From Rhizophagus clarus (taxonomy: Eukaryota > Glomeromycota > Glomeromycetes > Glomerales > Glomeraceae), in NCBI GenBank assembly GCA_015698045.1, contig BLAL01000002.1:1-64000 (forward strand): a DNA stretch of 64,000 nt, in the 5' to 3' direction. Below the pieces are notes generated by a model. It was not told the DNA's origin and made no database searches. It was given only the letters and a program-made list of their open reading frames with translations. The first letter of the stretch is position 1, and each line of letters begins with the position of its first letter. The translations under genes and the position numbers were made by a program. Below, one piece after another: positions 11,787-26,222 of this stretch.

Positions 11787-12060
11787 TATCGTGACGATAT
11801 ATTTATGATAATCTTAACGATACATTTTCAACATCTTCACGATAACATCACAATTTCCATTTCAACATCATCACGACATCGAGACTATAAATCGATATAA
11901 TATCAGAATGATATCAGAACGATATCAAATTTCAAATATCGCGAGGATGTTGAAAAGGTATCGTTAAGATTATCATAAATATATCGTCACGATATCATTT
12001 AAAAAAATTGTGATGTTATCGTGAAGATGTTGAAAATGTATCGTTAAGATATTGTGGCGG
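11787..12060. repeat. inverted repeat cluster (57-bp arms)
   Basis: The left arm begins aaatgatatcgtgacgatat at 11,787 and continues through gataatcttaacgatac. The right arm at about 11,943-12,000 is its reverse complement with few mismatches, about 80 bases away. A further partial copy follows to about 12,055. It resembles a subterminal region of a DNA transposon. Confidence 0.75.
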
Positions 12061-13734
12061 ATTTGAAGATTTCAGCAAAGTAAGATAATTTTAATAACTT
12101 TTATTTTTGATTTCTGATAAAAAAAAATTATATATTATATATATAATCACATTTTTATACAATCACCAGTTAAGAGTGTAACCAACTTGGTAATTATATG
12201 GAGAGCTGACTGTAATTATTTGTTAAAACCTTTAAATATAAACTATATATTAATATAATAAAAATCTTAAAGGGATTAGCATTAAATTAAACTTGAAAAT
12301 AAAGTAATTTATAACTAATACTTAGCATATACTATATAGTACTGCATGAGGTACCCTTGTATATAATTAATTTCACTAATTTAAAAATTGAATTATATTT
12401 AAGGGTATTTTGTAAAATATGAAGAAATTGATCAGAATTAGCTGAATTTTTGCCAGAATTAAGATTTTTTAATCACATATCATACTTGAGTATATTATCA
12501 TAAGAGTATATGAAAAAGAGAATCCCTTATATAATACTATATAGTAATTTTATTTCTCACAGAATATTTTTTTTTATATATACTCCTTTATTTATTTATA
12601 ATACCTTTAATTTAATAGTGAATATTCAAATAGACTTTAAAGTTTGAAGTATTCTTTTATAATATTTATAATAATTATTATATAATTTTTATTTTTCAGT
12701 ATTAAAAAAAAAAAATTCTTATTACTTTATTTAAAAAACCTTTATTTGCTATTTAAAATTTAAATTAAATAGTAAATCTATTAAAATAAATATTAAAAAA
12801 TAAAAAATAAAAAATTAGTTTATTTAAAATCAAATAAACTTTTATTAGTTATATTATATTTATAATTTACATCTTTATTTTATAAAAAAAAAAGAAAATC
12901 AAAATAAAAAAATGATTTTTTTATATGTAAAAATATTAATTTTTTTTTTACTTACTATTTAAAAAATAATTACTTTGGTCTATTTTTATAAATTTAATTT
13001 TTTTTTATTTTTTTAATTTTAAAATATAATTTTACTATTTTAGCTAAATAAAATTGGTTTTTAATTTAAAAATAATATAAAATTATATAATTTAAAAAAA
13101 AATAAATAAAAAAAATAAATATATATATATTTAAGTTTCTAGTTTTTTTAAATTAGATAATTAGATTTAATTTTTTTGAAAAAAATTTATTAGTAAAAAT
13201 GTATAATTATATACTTAATTAATCATTTAATTATAATTCCATTTTCAAGTTATTTTATATTTCAAAATCTAATGTAGCAATATATTTTATTTTTTTTTTA
13301 ATAAAAAATATTAACAAATAGGAATTTTTTAACGGATTATAACAAATAATAAGCGATTTAACATTGTACGGATTTTTACAATTAATAAATTGGTGCAACG
13401 TGGATTAGTCACAATTTTTGTTATAAAAAATTGGCTAATCATATATTGTAATTCAGTTGTAATTCAACCCAGCAATTCCACATTATATTACTGGATGAAT
13501 TGTGATTTTCTAAATGCATTTTATATTTTTGGCCGGAATTTGAGGTATGTGACCAGATCCTGGCCCAAATAAACGGAAACAATCGGCCGAATACAAAGAC
13601 TATAAATTATAGAACAATACAATTTATGTAGTTTTTGTAATTACGAGAAAAAACAAAAAAACTGAACCTAACTTTTTATTTTATACCTGTTCTTTTGCCG
13701 GTTGTGATTCGTCTCTGTGGTTAAATAATAAAAA
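12061..13734. other. A+T-rich intergenic region upstream of the SANT gene
   Basis: Very A+T-rich, with homopolymer runs and no credible exon. The last 150 bases are the presumed promoter and 5' leader of the gene at 13,735. A frame at 13,390-13,572 starts without ATG and has no features of a gene. Confidence 0.6.
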
Positions 13735-14764
13735 ATGACAAGTTCACAAGAAGAAGCCCCTGTCAAAGTTACGCCTACATCAACTCCAGCATCAACTCCA
13801 GCTACTCAATTTAGGTTCAAGGTCAACAAAACTTATCATAACAAAATGCACGTCCCGCGAAGAAAGACGGTCTATAACTTTTACGAGTTTGTAAGTATTG
13901 TTTTAAAGTTTAAACCAATTATCATGTTTGGGTAACTTAGTTATGATTGGAAAGTCTTAAACCTAACACCTATCTTTTATATTTCTAACTTTTTTAACCT
14001 TCAATAAATTTTCATTCAAATAGCAAAAGAAGTGCCTCGAACTGTCTGCCGATTACTATCAAGGTATCTCGAATCTTTTAAAAGAAACCGACGTCTCATT
14101 ATTTTTAGCGCCGCCAATGCCGGGAACGGATCCCCTCCATATTATTAACGAAACTGGAATGGTAATCAGTGGTATGCTAAATCCGGGCTTGGGTGAATAT
14201 GCTGTTAGTCCCCAAAATTATAGTAATAAAAAATTAAAAAGACATGGGAGGGATGATATTTCAGCGAGTGGAGAAGAGGCTTACAGTTCCGAAAATCAAA
14301 AAGCACCAAAACATAGACGAGCACCAAGACAACTTTGGACAGACGATGAAGTAGAACGGTTGAAAGCGGCCCATGATAAATACAGTGGCGATTGGGAATT
14401 AATCATCAAAGAATTTGAACCTGAACGTACCAGGTTCGTGATAGAGTCTTACATTTATAATTGATAATTCGAAATGTTGGTTGAACATGAGAGTCTTTAA
14501 AAAACTTCATTTCTTCTTTAAAAAATTAATATATAATGATCACGGTAATTTTATAGAATTCAAATCTTCCAAAAGGCACGCCAGATGGGACTTCGCGCCG
14601 TCGAATCAGGGAAATTGATCGATCTTTCAAAACCAAACTCGATCATCGAATATAATAATGCACCGGAAGGAGACGAAGGAGTCGAATATGAACAAGAAAA
14701 TGTCGCTGGCGATTGGGTACAAGAAGATGATGATGCTGCAAATGATGGTTCAAACGATGGTTGA
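13735..14764 (+). CDS. Myb/SANT-domain protein, three exons
   Basis: Exons 13,735-13,890, 14,024-14,433 and 14,557-14,764 join with GT-AG borders to 774 bases, or 257 residues. The N-terminus is S/T/P-rich. Then comes a basic, aromatic segment (RRKTVYNFYEF, residues 42-52) continuing into a helical stretch (CLELSADYYQGI), which I do not recognise. Residues 120-155 are basic and Ser-rich. A single Myb/SANT repeat follows at about 153-205 (QLWTDDEVERLKAAH, W157 and W176 visible), with an intron inside it. The C-terminus is acidic and ends near a DDD cluster. Likely a nuclear chromatin or DNA-binding protein. All splice phases agree, so the model is strong. The exact orthologue is unknown. Confidence 0.85.
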
Positions 14765-15649
14765 GAAAATCGAGCAATAGATCATTTATATATATTCTTT
14801 TTTTATTCTATTCTGTTTTATTATATCTAAATAGCCGCACATCTTTACTCTTTTTTTTTCTTGATTCTTTACTTCAACTAGTGTACATAGATCGCGGCTT
14901 TATATCCTTCCACTCAAAAACTCTTGATTTCTCGATGTATTGTGGTGCCGATTTAATGAATCGCGACACTTAACATCAATATAATTTCTTTTTATTTACT
15001 TTTACAATTCTTCGTGGGGCGTAATATTTGAAAAAAAAAAAAATTAATGTTTCCGCAAATTCTTGCGCAATTAAAAAAAAAATTAATAATAAACATTTTT
15101 AAACTAAACGTGGGTAAAGTCACGTGAAAAGAATTCAAGTATTCGTTTGTCCTCTGAGATTTAAAACCAGCGAAGGAACTCTTAACTACCGGTGATATGC
15201 AGAGTCAAATAAGAGAGTAGACCTGGTTAAATTTTCGCAAAATTTGGCTAATACTCTGAAGAGTGACACAAATTTTCTAATGTTTCACACGCGGAGGATA
15301 TCAAGGATATCATATTCCATTCGTTTCGTTTAATCAAAATAAAAGGCCGCATTTACGCGCACAATATTATAATTAAATGTAGTATGATGATCTATTTTGA
15401 CCAAAATTTTCAGAGAACAAGTTTTTTAAATCATTCGTTTATGTGTTGCATACCCGCATGGACGTATGTTATGTCGTTACTTGATATTCCACAAATTATT
15501 CCGCGTCCCTTGTTTGAAAATTTATTTACCCGAGTAACACAGTATTACTTTATTGTCTGTCTAAAAGACTTATTAGCTACTTTTTGAACACACAATCATC
15601 TTATTATTTTTAAAATTGACACATACATTACACATCTGAATCGAAAAAA
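14765..15649. other. 3' flank of SANT gene and 5' region of the kinase gene
   Basis: Holds the presumed 3' UTR of the SANT gene and the promoter and 5' leader of the kinase. Open frames at 14,761-14,973 and 15,384-15,587 have no domain and are not called. Confidence 0.6.
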
Positions 15650-17732
<2,083 letters not shown>

Positions 17733-18722
17733 ATTATTATTTAAGTTGGTAGGTAAAAAGTGATTAAGGAAGAATGACCGAAAGAAATTGTATTATCAAT
17801 TCGTTTTTTATTTATTTTTACAATTCTCGGTAAAATATTACTTGTATTCCGAGACAAAATTCACGAATTTCAGCAGAGATTCAACAACGAAAAAAAAAAA
17901 AAAAAAAAATATTAAAAAACATGATTAGCCGAAACGTTTTTTTAGAAACAAGTGAAATAATCTATAAAGAATTATTATTAATGTATGTATAGAAATATTT
18001 TCGATCAAAATGTTGAACTACTAAATTTTCTAGACACTCATGATTGAAATGACTTATTTATAATTTATGATATGAGTATGAAAATATAGAGAATATTATG
18101 TGATATATATTTATTAATTAGCTTAACATAAAAGACACACTCATAAAGTAACATCATATTGTTATTAAAGACTATTTATTAATGAGATTAAATTTTAAAT
18201 TTTATTTAACAAATGATGTCAACAAAACATTCTACTACTGGTCTGTTTTTATTAACAACTTTAACAATTCCGCCCTCATCATTCAAATACTACAACTGAG
18301 GTACAAAAAAAATATATATATAGAGTGAAAAATGGTGAACTAAAAAGAAAAAAAAGAAAATAAAGAAATTTTTCGACAATATTTGAATATGAATTATATA
18401 CAAAGTTTTGCCATTTTCACTCATCTAAAGAAATAATACTAACAGTAATTGATGTAAAGATAAAAAAAAATATTTTCCATCTAAAAAGAATTCAAGAACA
18501 AAAACTACTAAGGTTACTATACATTGTAAAAGAAACATGAATCTTCCTATGGTTTCTTGAGAAAAAGATAAGCGACATAATTTTTCAAATCCCAAATGAA
18601 TAAGACAAAAAAAAAAAAAAAAAAAAATTTATATATATCAAACCTTTTTCACACTCTTAATAATTCTACGTAATTTAATTCTTTTTATTTATTTATTATT
18701 ATTATTTTTTTTTTTTTTAGAC
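17733..18722. other. convergent 3' region between kinase gene and 185-aa gene
   Basis: A+T-rich 3' flanks of two convergent genes. It includes poly-A tracts near 17,890 and 18,607 and a poly-T tract near 18,708. No coding sequence seen. Confidence 0.65.
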
Positions 18723-19476
18723 CTATTTCTTAACGTTAATATTAAAATTGATCGAGACAGGTAATTCGACTTCTTCTCCATCAATCTCTACCTTAATTTT
18801 TGCTTTTGGAACAGTTGCTGACCAACCATAACTCTTTTGAGGTTTAGCAATTAAAGTATACAACGGTTCATTTTCAGCTGGTTGATTATTGGTAGCTGCA
18901 TCCCCGTTCTTGGTTGTCTCTTCTTCGTTTGTTTTATCCTTTTCATCTTCAGCATCTTTTTTAGAGGAAGTTTCTTCATGTTCCTCTTCTTTTTCGGTAG
19001 AAGGATAAGAAATTACCACTTTAAGATCTTGAACCTTCATGAAATTTTTAAGGGCAGGAAGACTAGTATCGGCTTTCTATATTTTTTTGATCGCGATATA
19101 AATATTTGAGGGCAATTCCATAAATATATATTTCAATATCTGTTGGTAAGGTTTTTTTTAAAACAAAAGTTTCTTCAAGAAAAAATAAAACGCGTCTTTA
19201 TGTAATCCCGTCCTTCAAAACCTTTCTTGAGTATTAATTTATTTGTCTAAAGAAATTATAATTATAACTAACCTCAGTCTTAGCTTTTTTAGTTCCAGTT
19301 GTTTTAGTCTTAGAAGTTGAAGCACTTGTTGCTGCTGCTGCTGCTTTAGCTTCTTCGGCTTTAGTTTTCGCGGCACGTCTAGGATTGGTCTTACGTTCAA
19401 CTGTTTGTTCTTCAGAAGTTTGTTTTCTCTTACGTGAGGAGGTCTTTTTGGTATCGTCAGCGACTTCAGTAGTCAT
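18723..19476 (-). CDS. lysine-rich, acidic hypothetical protein, two exons
   Basis: Exons 19,476-19,273 (68 codons) and 19,076-18,723 (118 codons) join in phase 0 across a 196-base GT-AG intron to give 185 residues. The first exon is K/T/A-rich with a basic SRKRKQ cluster (14-19) that looks like a nuclear localisation signal, plus a poly-Ala helix. The second exon has a conserved-looking start (SLPALKNFMKVQDLKVVISY), an acidic K/E/D/T linker, and a C-terminal part (LYTLIAKPQKSYGWSATVP, then KIKVEIDGEEVELPV) that reads as a small beta-rich domain. No named family is recognised. Codon use and the clean reading frame support a host gene, probably nuclear. It converges on the NDR kinase gene. Confidence 0.8.
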
Positions 19477-22400
19477 TTTTTTTTTAGTTTGTAAACAGCG
19501 AGTGGTGAAGTTACGTTATTTTATTTGAACTTTCGAACTGAACCTTCTTTTTTAAAAGTTAGTGAAAAAATTTTTTTTTTTTTTTTTTTTTGTTAAGGAA
19601 AAGAAATGCCGTTATTTATTTTGCGGGGGAAAACAGACTATGTGGTTGTGCCGATGGGAGTGATGAATAATGATAGGTAAGGTATGCACGATTATAATAT
19701 GACATATAAGTTGTCAAAGGTATTTGGTTGATAAGTATGGTACTAACTATACTCAGTATAAATAGGATGCATATTATACTAATTATACTTCGGATTTTTT
19801 AATGGTGGATATAAAAATCTTATTAATAACACGCTAATATCACGTGATCTGAAAATTATTTCCTTTTGGAATATTGTGTGCACATTTTTTATTAAAGCAA
19901 ATTATTCTGTGTAATATTAAATTATCTAAATCTTAAAATTATTATTATATAAAATTTATATCTACTATTTACTTAAATATTTAATCAAATTATAATTAAA
20001 GATTATAAATAAATATTTGAAATAAAAAATAATTAGAATGAAAATTCTTTATAATATTAGTAATTTTTTTTTTTTTTTTTTTGTTTAAAAATATTAGATA
20101 TCATATATTTTATTAATGTAAAAGTTAAGATAAGGCTACTATTACTTTAATACAACAAAAGATACTTTTAATCTAAATAGACCAGTTCAGCCATCCATCT
20201 GTACCCTTAGGTTTACTCTTAATAGTATAGCAAAAAGTTTTAAAAGTACTAAAAAAAAAAGAATATAAAAGAAACAATAAATAAAACAAAAAATAAAAAT
20301 TCTAAAAATAAACAAATTAAAATAAAGTTAAATTAATATCTATTTAGTACCAATTTATCAAATTACAAATCATTACTAATCCATATATTAAATTAAACTA
20401 ATTATTTTAATAAGGCCTCAGTTTTACTATAATACTTTTTATATTAAGTTTTGTAAACTAATTCTTTTGTAATTAAAAGTTCTTTTTGGTAGAAGTACTA
20501 AATTTTAAAATTAAGGTTTACTTTTTGTTCTAATGTTGATTTTCTAAAATAATAGTATTAAAGTTAATTGTCTTATCAGGCTATTGGTGTTTATCTATAT
20601 TGCCAAATTTAGTAGGTGAGCATTTTTGAAAATCAAATTTAAAAGTGAAATATTTACATCAAGAGATATTTAAGTTATTATAAAGTTGCGATCTTCTTAA
20701 ACATATTGAAATTTGATCCCAGCTTGTAAAATAACCAATCAATTTTCTAGCTTTAAAAGTTTTTTTAATAATTTTATAAGCTTTTAAATCATTCTTAATT
20801 ATAAATCAATGAAAGCATGCATTAGAAAAAAAAAAGGCATTTGTCATATCATTTAGTATATTATATATAATAGCTTAAAATTTTTCTTGTTGTTTTTTTT
20901 CTAAAAAATTCCAAAATACAGGGAATTATCAAATAGGAAGACCTTCAAGTCTAATATTTTATTTCCCTCTGTTGTATACTTTTAAGCACTTATAATTAGG
21001 GATCAGTCTTATTTTTATAAATAAATATTTCTTGTATATTCTAATGCTGATTAATATAACCTTATTCCAGGTATTTAAAGATACTAGAAGTATATAATTA
21101 TCCTATTTTGCTAATATATTTTAGCTAATAATTATACCTATTCTTCTCTTAAAAGATAATAATTGATGATAATTAAAGTGTTAGTAGATTTATTTGCTAT
21201 AAGCTTTTGTTTCTTCTTTTTTTCATAAGATTTCTTATTTTTAGCTGATAAAAAAATATCACTATTAACTGTAAATTTTGAAAGGAATAGCCAGTTTGTA
21301 AAAGAAAAACTATTCTAGATTTAAAGAATATAATTTTAGGTAACTAACTACTAGAATCAATAAATAAATTATTTTCTACCAAGATTTGTTAGTTCTATTG
21401 TATTTTTTTAATTAGTTTTTTTCAATAGCTTTTTCTGAAATTTAGATAATGACGTAGCAAAGAGTGTGATTAGTGTGTGATTATTTATATCACTTTGTAT
21501 ATCATTAAAATTCATAAAATCTGATTGGTACATTTGATCCTAATTTCTTCTTATTTCAAAAACTATTTATTATAATGTCACAATAGGCTAAGCATATACT
21601 ACACATTCTGCTTTATTATAAAAACTACAAGTAAGCAAAAAATGATTAATAACAGTAGTAAAAAAAGAAAAGGTAAAACAAATATTTATATTTAGTTTAT
21701 AAAACTTTTTTAAAATCTGTATAAGGCTTTGGTATATTATATAAAATAATCAAAGCTGAATATTTTTCTATAATCTGAGAAAAAGTTGAGTTGACTGCAC
21801 ATATAGTATTTAACTACAACAGGTTATTATTAATAAAATCTTCTAAAAAGATGTTTATTTTTCAGTTATAAGAGTAAGAACCTTTTTCAATACAGATAAT
21901 TTATAATAAGAATTTTATTTTTTAATTTTTAAAGCAGATTTACTTATAAAAAAAGAAGTTATAGTCAAAAAAATAAAAATTTTTTTTTGTGAAAAATTAG
22001 TTTATAGATCAATAGAAAAAAATTCTTGATTTATCTAATATTTTTTTTTTTTATTAATATTTTAGTACAAGAATATTTTATTAAGGCTTTTTCTTTTATT
22101 TTGTAAGAATAGACCTTTCAATTACAACTTTTAAAGTAGATAATAGATCTTTTTAATATACAATTGATTACTCTTATAGTCATTTTTTGTATAATTACAT
22201 CATACAAAATCTCCTTTTCTAAGCATATCATATTTTAGAACTAATATATTAATAAACATAGAAAAATTCTTTTTATAGTCACATTATATGGATTTTTTTA
22301 TAATCATACCCATTTTTTTTGGTTTTAAAGAGTGTGACTATAAAAAAGGATAACTATATATTGATATTTTACAAAAATGTTTTTATAAAAATAAATTTTT

Positions 22401-24529
22401 CATAAATTCTAGAAGTAAGTTCAAAGTGAATAAGATTTTTTAATATAATAACATTATTAATGTTTTTTTTTTTTTCTTTTTTTTGTAAGAATAAATAAAG
22501 TTTAAATCAGTTTATATAAAGACTTTATTTGTAAATTTTATCTTAAACATAATATATATGAAAGAAATATAATTGGATTTATTATTATACAAAAAAAATA
22601 TTATAGATTTATAAATATGTCTTCAGTTCTCTCTCTTTATAACAAACTTTTATATAATAAATGTCTTACTATAACAAAAAAAGTTCAGGTACAGATTTTT
22701 TACATTTATAATAAAATGATCCTTAGTATAGTCATTATAACGAATTTTAATTTTTAACCTATAGGATTTATTATAATGAGATGAATTGAATAAGATGAAA
22801 TTAAAGTTTATTTTTTAATAAATTATTTAATTTATAGTGATTAATAAAATTAAGTAAATAAATAAATTATTTAAAATAAATATATTTTGTAAATAAACAC
22901 ATTATTATTAAATAATTTAATTATTTTTTTTATTAATAATTTGCTAGATAATTTAGCAAATTGTCTAATAACTATTAAAGCTATTAATTTAAGATACATT
23001 AAATATATAATATATATTACAATTAAATTTATATACTATAATATTAAAAAATTTTATTAGAAAATTTTTTAATTAAAAAATTAATTTTTTTTTTAAATAA
23101 TATTAAAATAAAAATGCAAATACACTTCATAAAGTTAACAAAAAAACTATAAAAAGTTAAATTTTTTTACATATTTTTTTATTCTAATATATAAAAAATA
23201 TTTTATATATCAGGTACCTGATATGTATATGATAAATTGATATATATATTAAATAATATATTAGCAACTAATAATCTAGATATCAGAGGTTTTAATAATA
23301 TATAATTTTTAGGTATATTTAATATATAGTAAATCAGGTACTTAATATAATAGAGATATGTAAAATATTTGATATGTATCTATTTAATTATTGATATATA
23401 AGTATCTGATATATATCTGATAACATTATTTTTAACTAGTGTAAAAAATTAAAATTAACTATTTCAATAATAAAAAAAATTAGTAACTATTTTGAAAAAC
23501 AAAATAAGGTAATTAAAAAAAATATTCTATTTATTAAATTCTTATATACAGAAAATTAATGAACTAAAATTATCTGAAAGAATTTGTTTAAAAAGTAAAA
23601 TATTAAATAGCTATTTTATTAAATTAAATAATATAATAAAAATTCTTTTTTACTTACCAAAATCTCATATATTTAAAAAATTAAACTAAAAAAAAATAAA
23701 CTATTAGTAATTATTGTTATAATAATTAAGCTTACTTTCACACTTATATTTTTATTTACTTCTTCATTTACTTTAATTTTTTATTTGCTCTTTTGCTAAC
23801 TTCTTTATTAACTTTATCTATCACTTTTTATTTAATTCTTTTATTTATTTTATTTCTAATTTTAGATTGTTTAAAAAAAAAAAATTAAAACATTATTAAA
23901 TATTTTGTCAAAAAATTAAAAAATAACATTAAATTCTTATCTGCTTAAAAATTCTTAAAGATTAGCTATATATATATTTTTTTCCTTAGTATAATAAATA
24001 AATATACCTGAATTACCTAAAAAAAAAAAAAAATAAACTATTTAAGTTATTTATTAAAAATAGAATAATTAAAAAAAAAATAAATAAAAAAGTTTACTTA
24101 TTAAAATTTTTATATTTAAAAAGATTAAAGAAATTACTAAAAATAAAAAAAAAAATAAATATTTCATTAAACTTTTAAGTTTTATTAATGATTTAGATTT
24201 ACAAAAATCATTAATAAATAAATATTCTTTAATTAAAAAAAAAAATAAATAAATAAAAAAATTAAATTTGTAATATATATAAAATTTAGTTTCTTGTTAG
24301 AATTTTAACTAAAACTTCAAAATCTAAAAAAAAATAGAAATAATTAATAAAATTATTTATTTTTAAAAAGATTAAAAAAAAATTAAGTTTGTAATACATA
24401 CAAAATTTAATTTTTTTCTAAAATTATTATTTAAAAAGAAAAAGAAACAAATTATAAATAACTATTCATTAAAAAAAATAATAAATTTATAAAAAAATAA
24501 ATTATTTACCAAATTTTTATATATTCAAA
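19477..24529. other. A+T-rich gene desert
   Basis: About 5 kb with no credible gene. It holds the promoter side of the 185-aa gene (to about 19,650), a strongly decayed possible retroelement (20.2-21.7 kb), scattered relics of the tatagtcac motif of pogo-type ends (22.1-22.75 kb), and a possible small inverted-repeat element around 23,195-23,425 (caggtacctgatatgtatat and its reverse). Confidence 0.5.
20150..21700 (-). mobile_element. possible LTR retrotransposon (copia-type) fossil, heavily decayed
   Basis: On the minus strand near 20,600-20,800 there is a phrase like the end of a copia integrase (ARKLIGYFTSWDQISI, then SQLYNNLNISLDVNIS). The stretch is broken many times, has drifted to A+T, and no LTRs could be identified. 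An old fossil if the call is right. Confidence 0.25.
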
Positions 24530-24531
24530 TA

Positions 24532-25376
24532 CAGTCAACTCTCTTTATAGTCACCTTTGTTATAGTCATATTATTTTATATAGTCATCTTAGTTGAGTGT
24601 CCCAAATTTTTATATATAAAAACTATCATTTATAGTCACAAATTACTTATAGTTATTATCATATTTTTTTTAAAAAATTTTATATATATGTGATTATAAA
24701 AAAATATTTATTAAAATATAATTATTCTATGATTTAATGATCAGATTTTAATGATCTTTAGTTCATTAGGTTCATCTCATTGAAAGGAATCAGATGGTAG
24801 TAATTTTATAATGATTGGATTAATATTGATTGAATAATCCAATTTTAAATATTAAATCAGTATTCTATATATGTAAAATTTATGTAACATTTAATATTTT
24901 GACTTATTATATATAGGTTCTAAAGATCAGATTTTAATGATCTTAGGCTCATTAGAATTATCTTATTGAGAGGAAGCTAATGATAATAATTTTATAATGA
25001 TTGGATTAATATTAACTAAGAAATTTAATTTTAAAGATCAGACCAGCATTTTTTATATGTAAAATTTGTATAACATTAAATATTTTGACTGTATTTTAAT
25101 TATTACAAGTTTTAGTGATCAGATTTTAATAATTATAGATTCGTTAGAATCATCTTATCAAGATCATCAAGAGGAATCTAATAGTTATAAATCTATAATA
25201 ATTGGAATAATATTTATAAAATTATTGTAATATGAATATTTAATCAAATTATTACAATTTATAATTTTGGCCAAAATTACTGATTTAATTATAAGATTTA
25301 TTACTTATAGTCACATTTTATCATAGTCACCAAATATAGACTGTCCTAAATATGTGACTATAGAAAGAGTTGACTG
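24532..25376. mobile_element. 845-bp MITE with pogo-type inverted repeats
   Basis: The left end cagtcaactctctttatag continues to tatagtcac; the right end is gtgactatagaaagagttgactg, its near-exact reverse complement (about 23 bases). TA lies on both sides (24,530-24,531 and 25,377-25,378), as expected of the Tc1/mariner/pogo superfamily. There is no coding sequence inside. Related ends are on the larger element at 25,887-30,726, whose transposase family could have mobilised it. Confidence 0.85.
24739..25310 (+). repeat. three tandem ~189-bp units inside the MITE
   Basis: The phrase gatcagattttaatgatctt or a close variant begins at 24,739, 24,925 and 25,117. Each is followed by shared phrases (ataatgattggattaatatt, atatgtaaaattt). 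Copies are diverged. Confidence 0.75.
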
Positions 25377-26222
25377 TATTATTTAAAAATAAAGGATTTC
25401 TAATTCCTTTATTAAAATTTTATATATTTAAAGATCTGATTATCTAATAAAAAAAAAAAAAAGTAAAATATCAATAAAATATTTGTTAAATAAATATATT
25501 TAAAGATAAATAACTTTTTTTTACTAAAATTTATATATCAAGACTTCAAAAAACTATTTAAAAAAGAATAAAAGAAATAATAATTATTATTTATTAAAAT
25601 AAAAAGATTAAGAAAAAAAAATTATTATAATTAATTTAAACTAACCATCTAAAAAAAAGAAAAATAAAATATTAATAAACATTTTATTAAAAAATACTAA
25701 ATTTTCATATATTTAAATATTTGAAAAACTGGTTTAAAAAATAAAATAAAATTTCAATAAATGTTTTATTTAAAAAAATAAAAATTTTAAAATTAATAAT
25801 TAATTATTTTTAAATGATAATTTTTCTTGAAAATTTAATTAATTATTTAATAATTATAAAAAATTTTTTTTAAAAAAACTAATATATAATCAAACCTCCA
25901 TATATTCACTTTTCTGGTCTCATCAAAATTAGTGACTGTATAGAAATGTGATTGTAAAAAAGTAACTTCTATATAATCTCTATTTTATTAAAAATTACAT
26001 ATAGTGACTGTATAGAGTTTTTATTTAATACTATTACAAATATTTATTATAACAATATTAAATATTATTAAATGATTAAACGCTATATTAAATGTTATAT
26101 GTAATATTATATTAAATGTTATTAAATAATTAAAAGCTATATATTAAATGTTAATATTAATCCAAATTCCACCTTACTTATAAAAAAAATAAGTAATTAA
26201 AGTCTATTTTCAAGATTTTTGT

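Larger units (their letters stand above)
5390..12060 (+). mobile_element. degraded CACTA/Plavaka-like DNA transposon (limits uncertain)
   Basis: A transposase pseudogene (6332-9942) is flanked by repeat-rich DNA on both sides: the inverted array at 5390-6230 and short repeats rich in GATATCGT at 10,080-12,060. Repeat-rich subterminal regions are typical of CACTA-type elements. I could not find a convincing pair of CACTA-type termini or a target duplication, so both ends are estimates. The left end could be as far out as 2400. Confidence 0.4.

Noticed and set aside
14761-14973. 70-codon frame after the SANT gene
   Set aside because: Overlaps the stop and 3' flank of the SANT gene; F/L/S-rich chance frame without a good start.
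15384-15587. 67-codon frame upstream of the kinase
   Set aside because: No domain and no splice link; it lies in the presumed promoter/5' leader.
23195-23425. Possible small inverted-repeat element
   Set aside because: The ends (caggtacctgatat and reverse) are short and the region is too A+T-rich to exclude chance.
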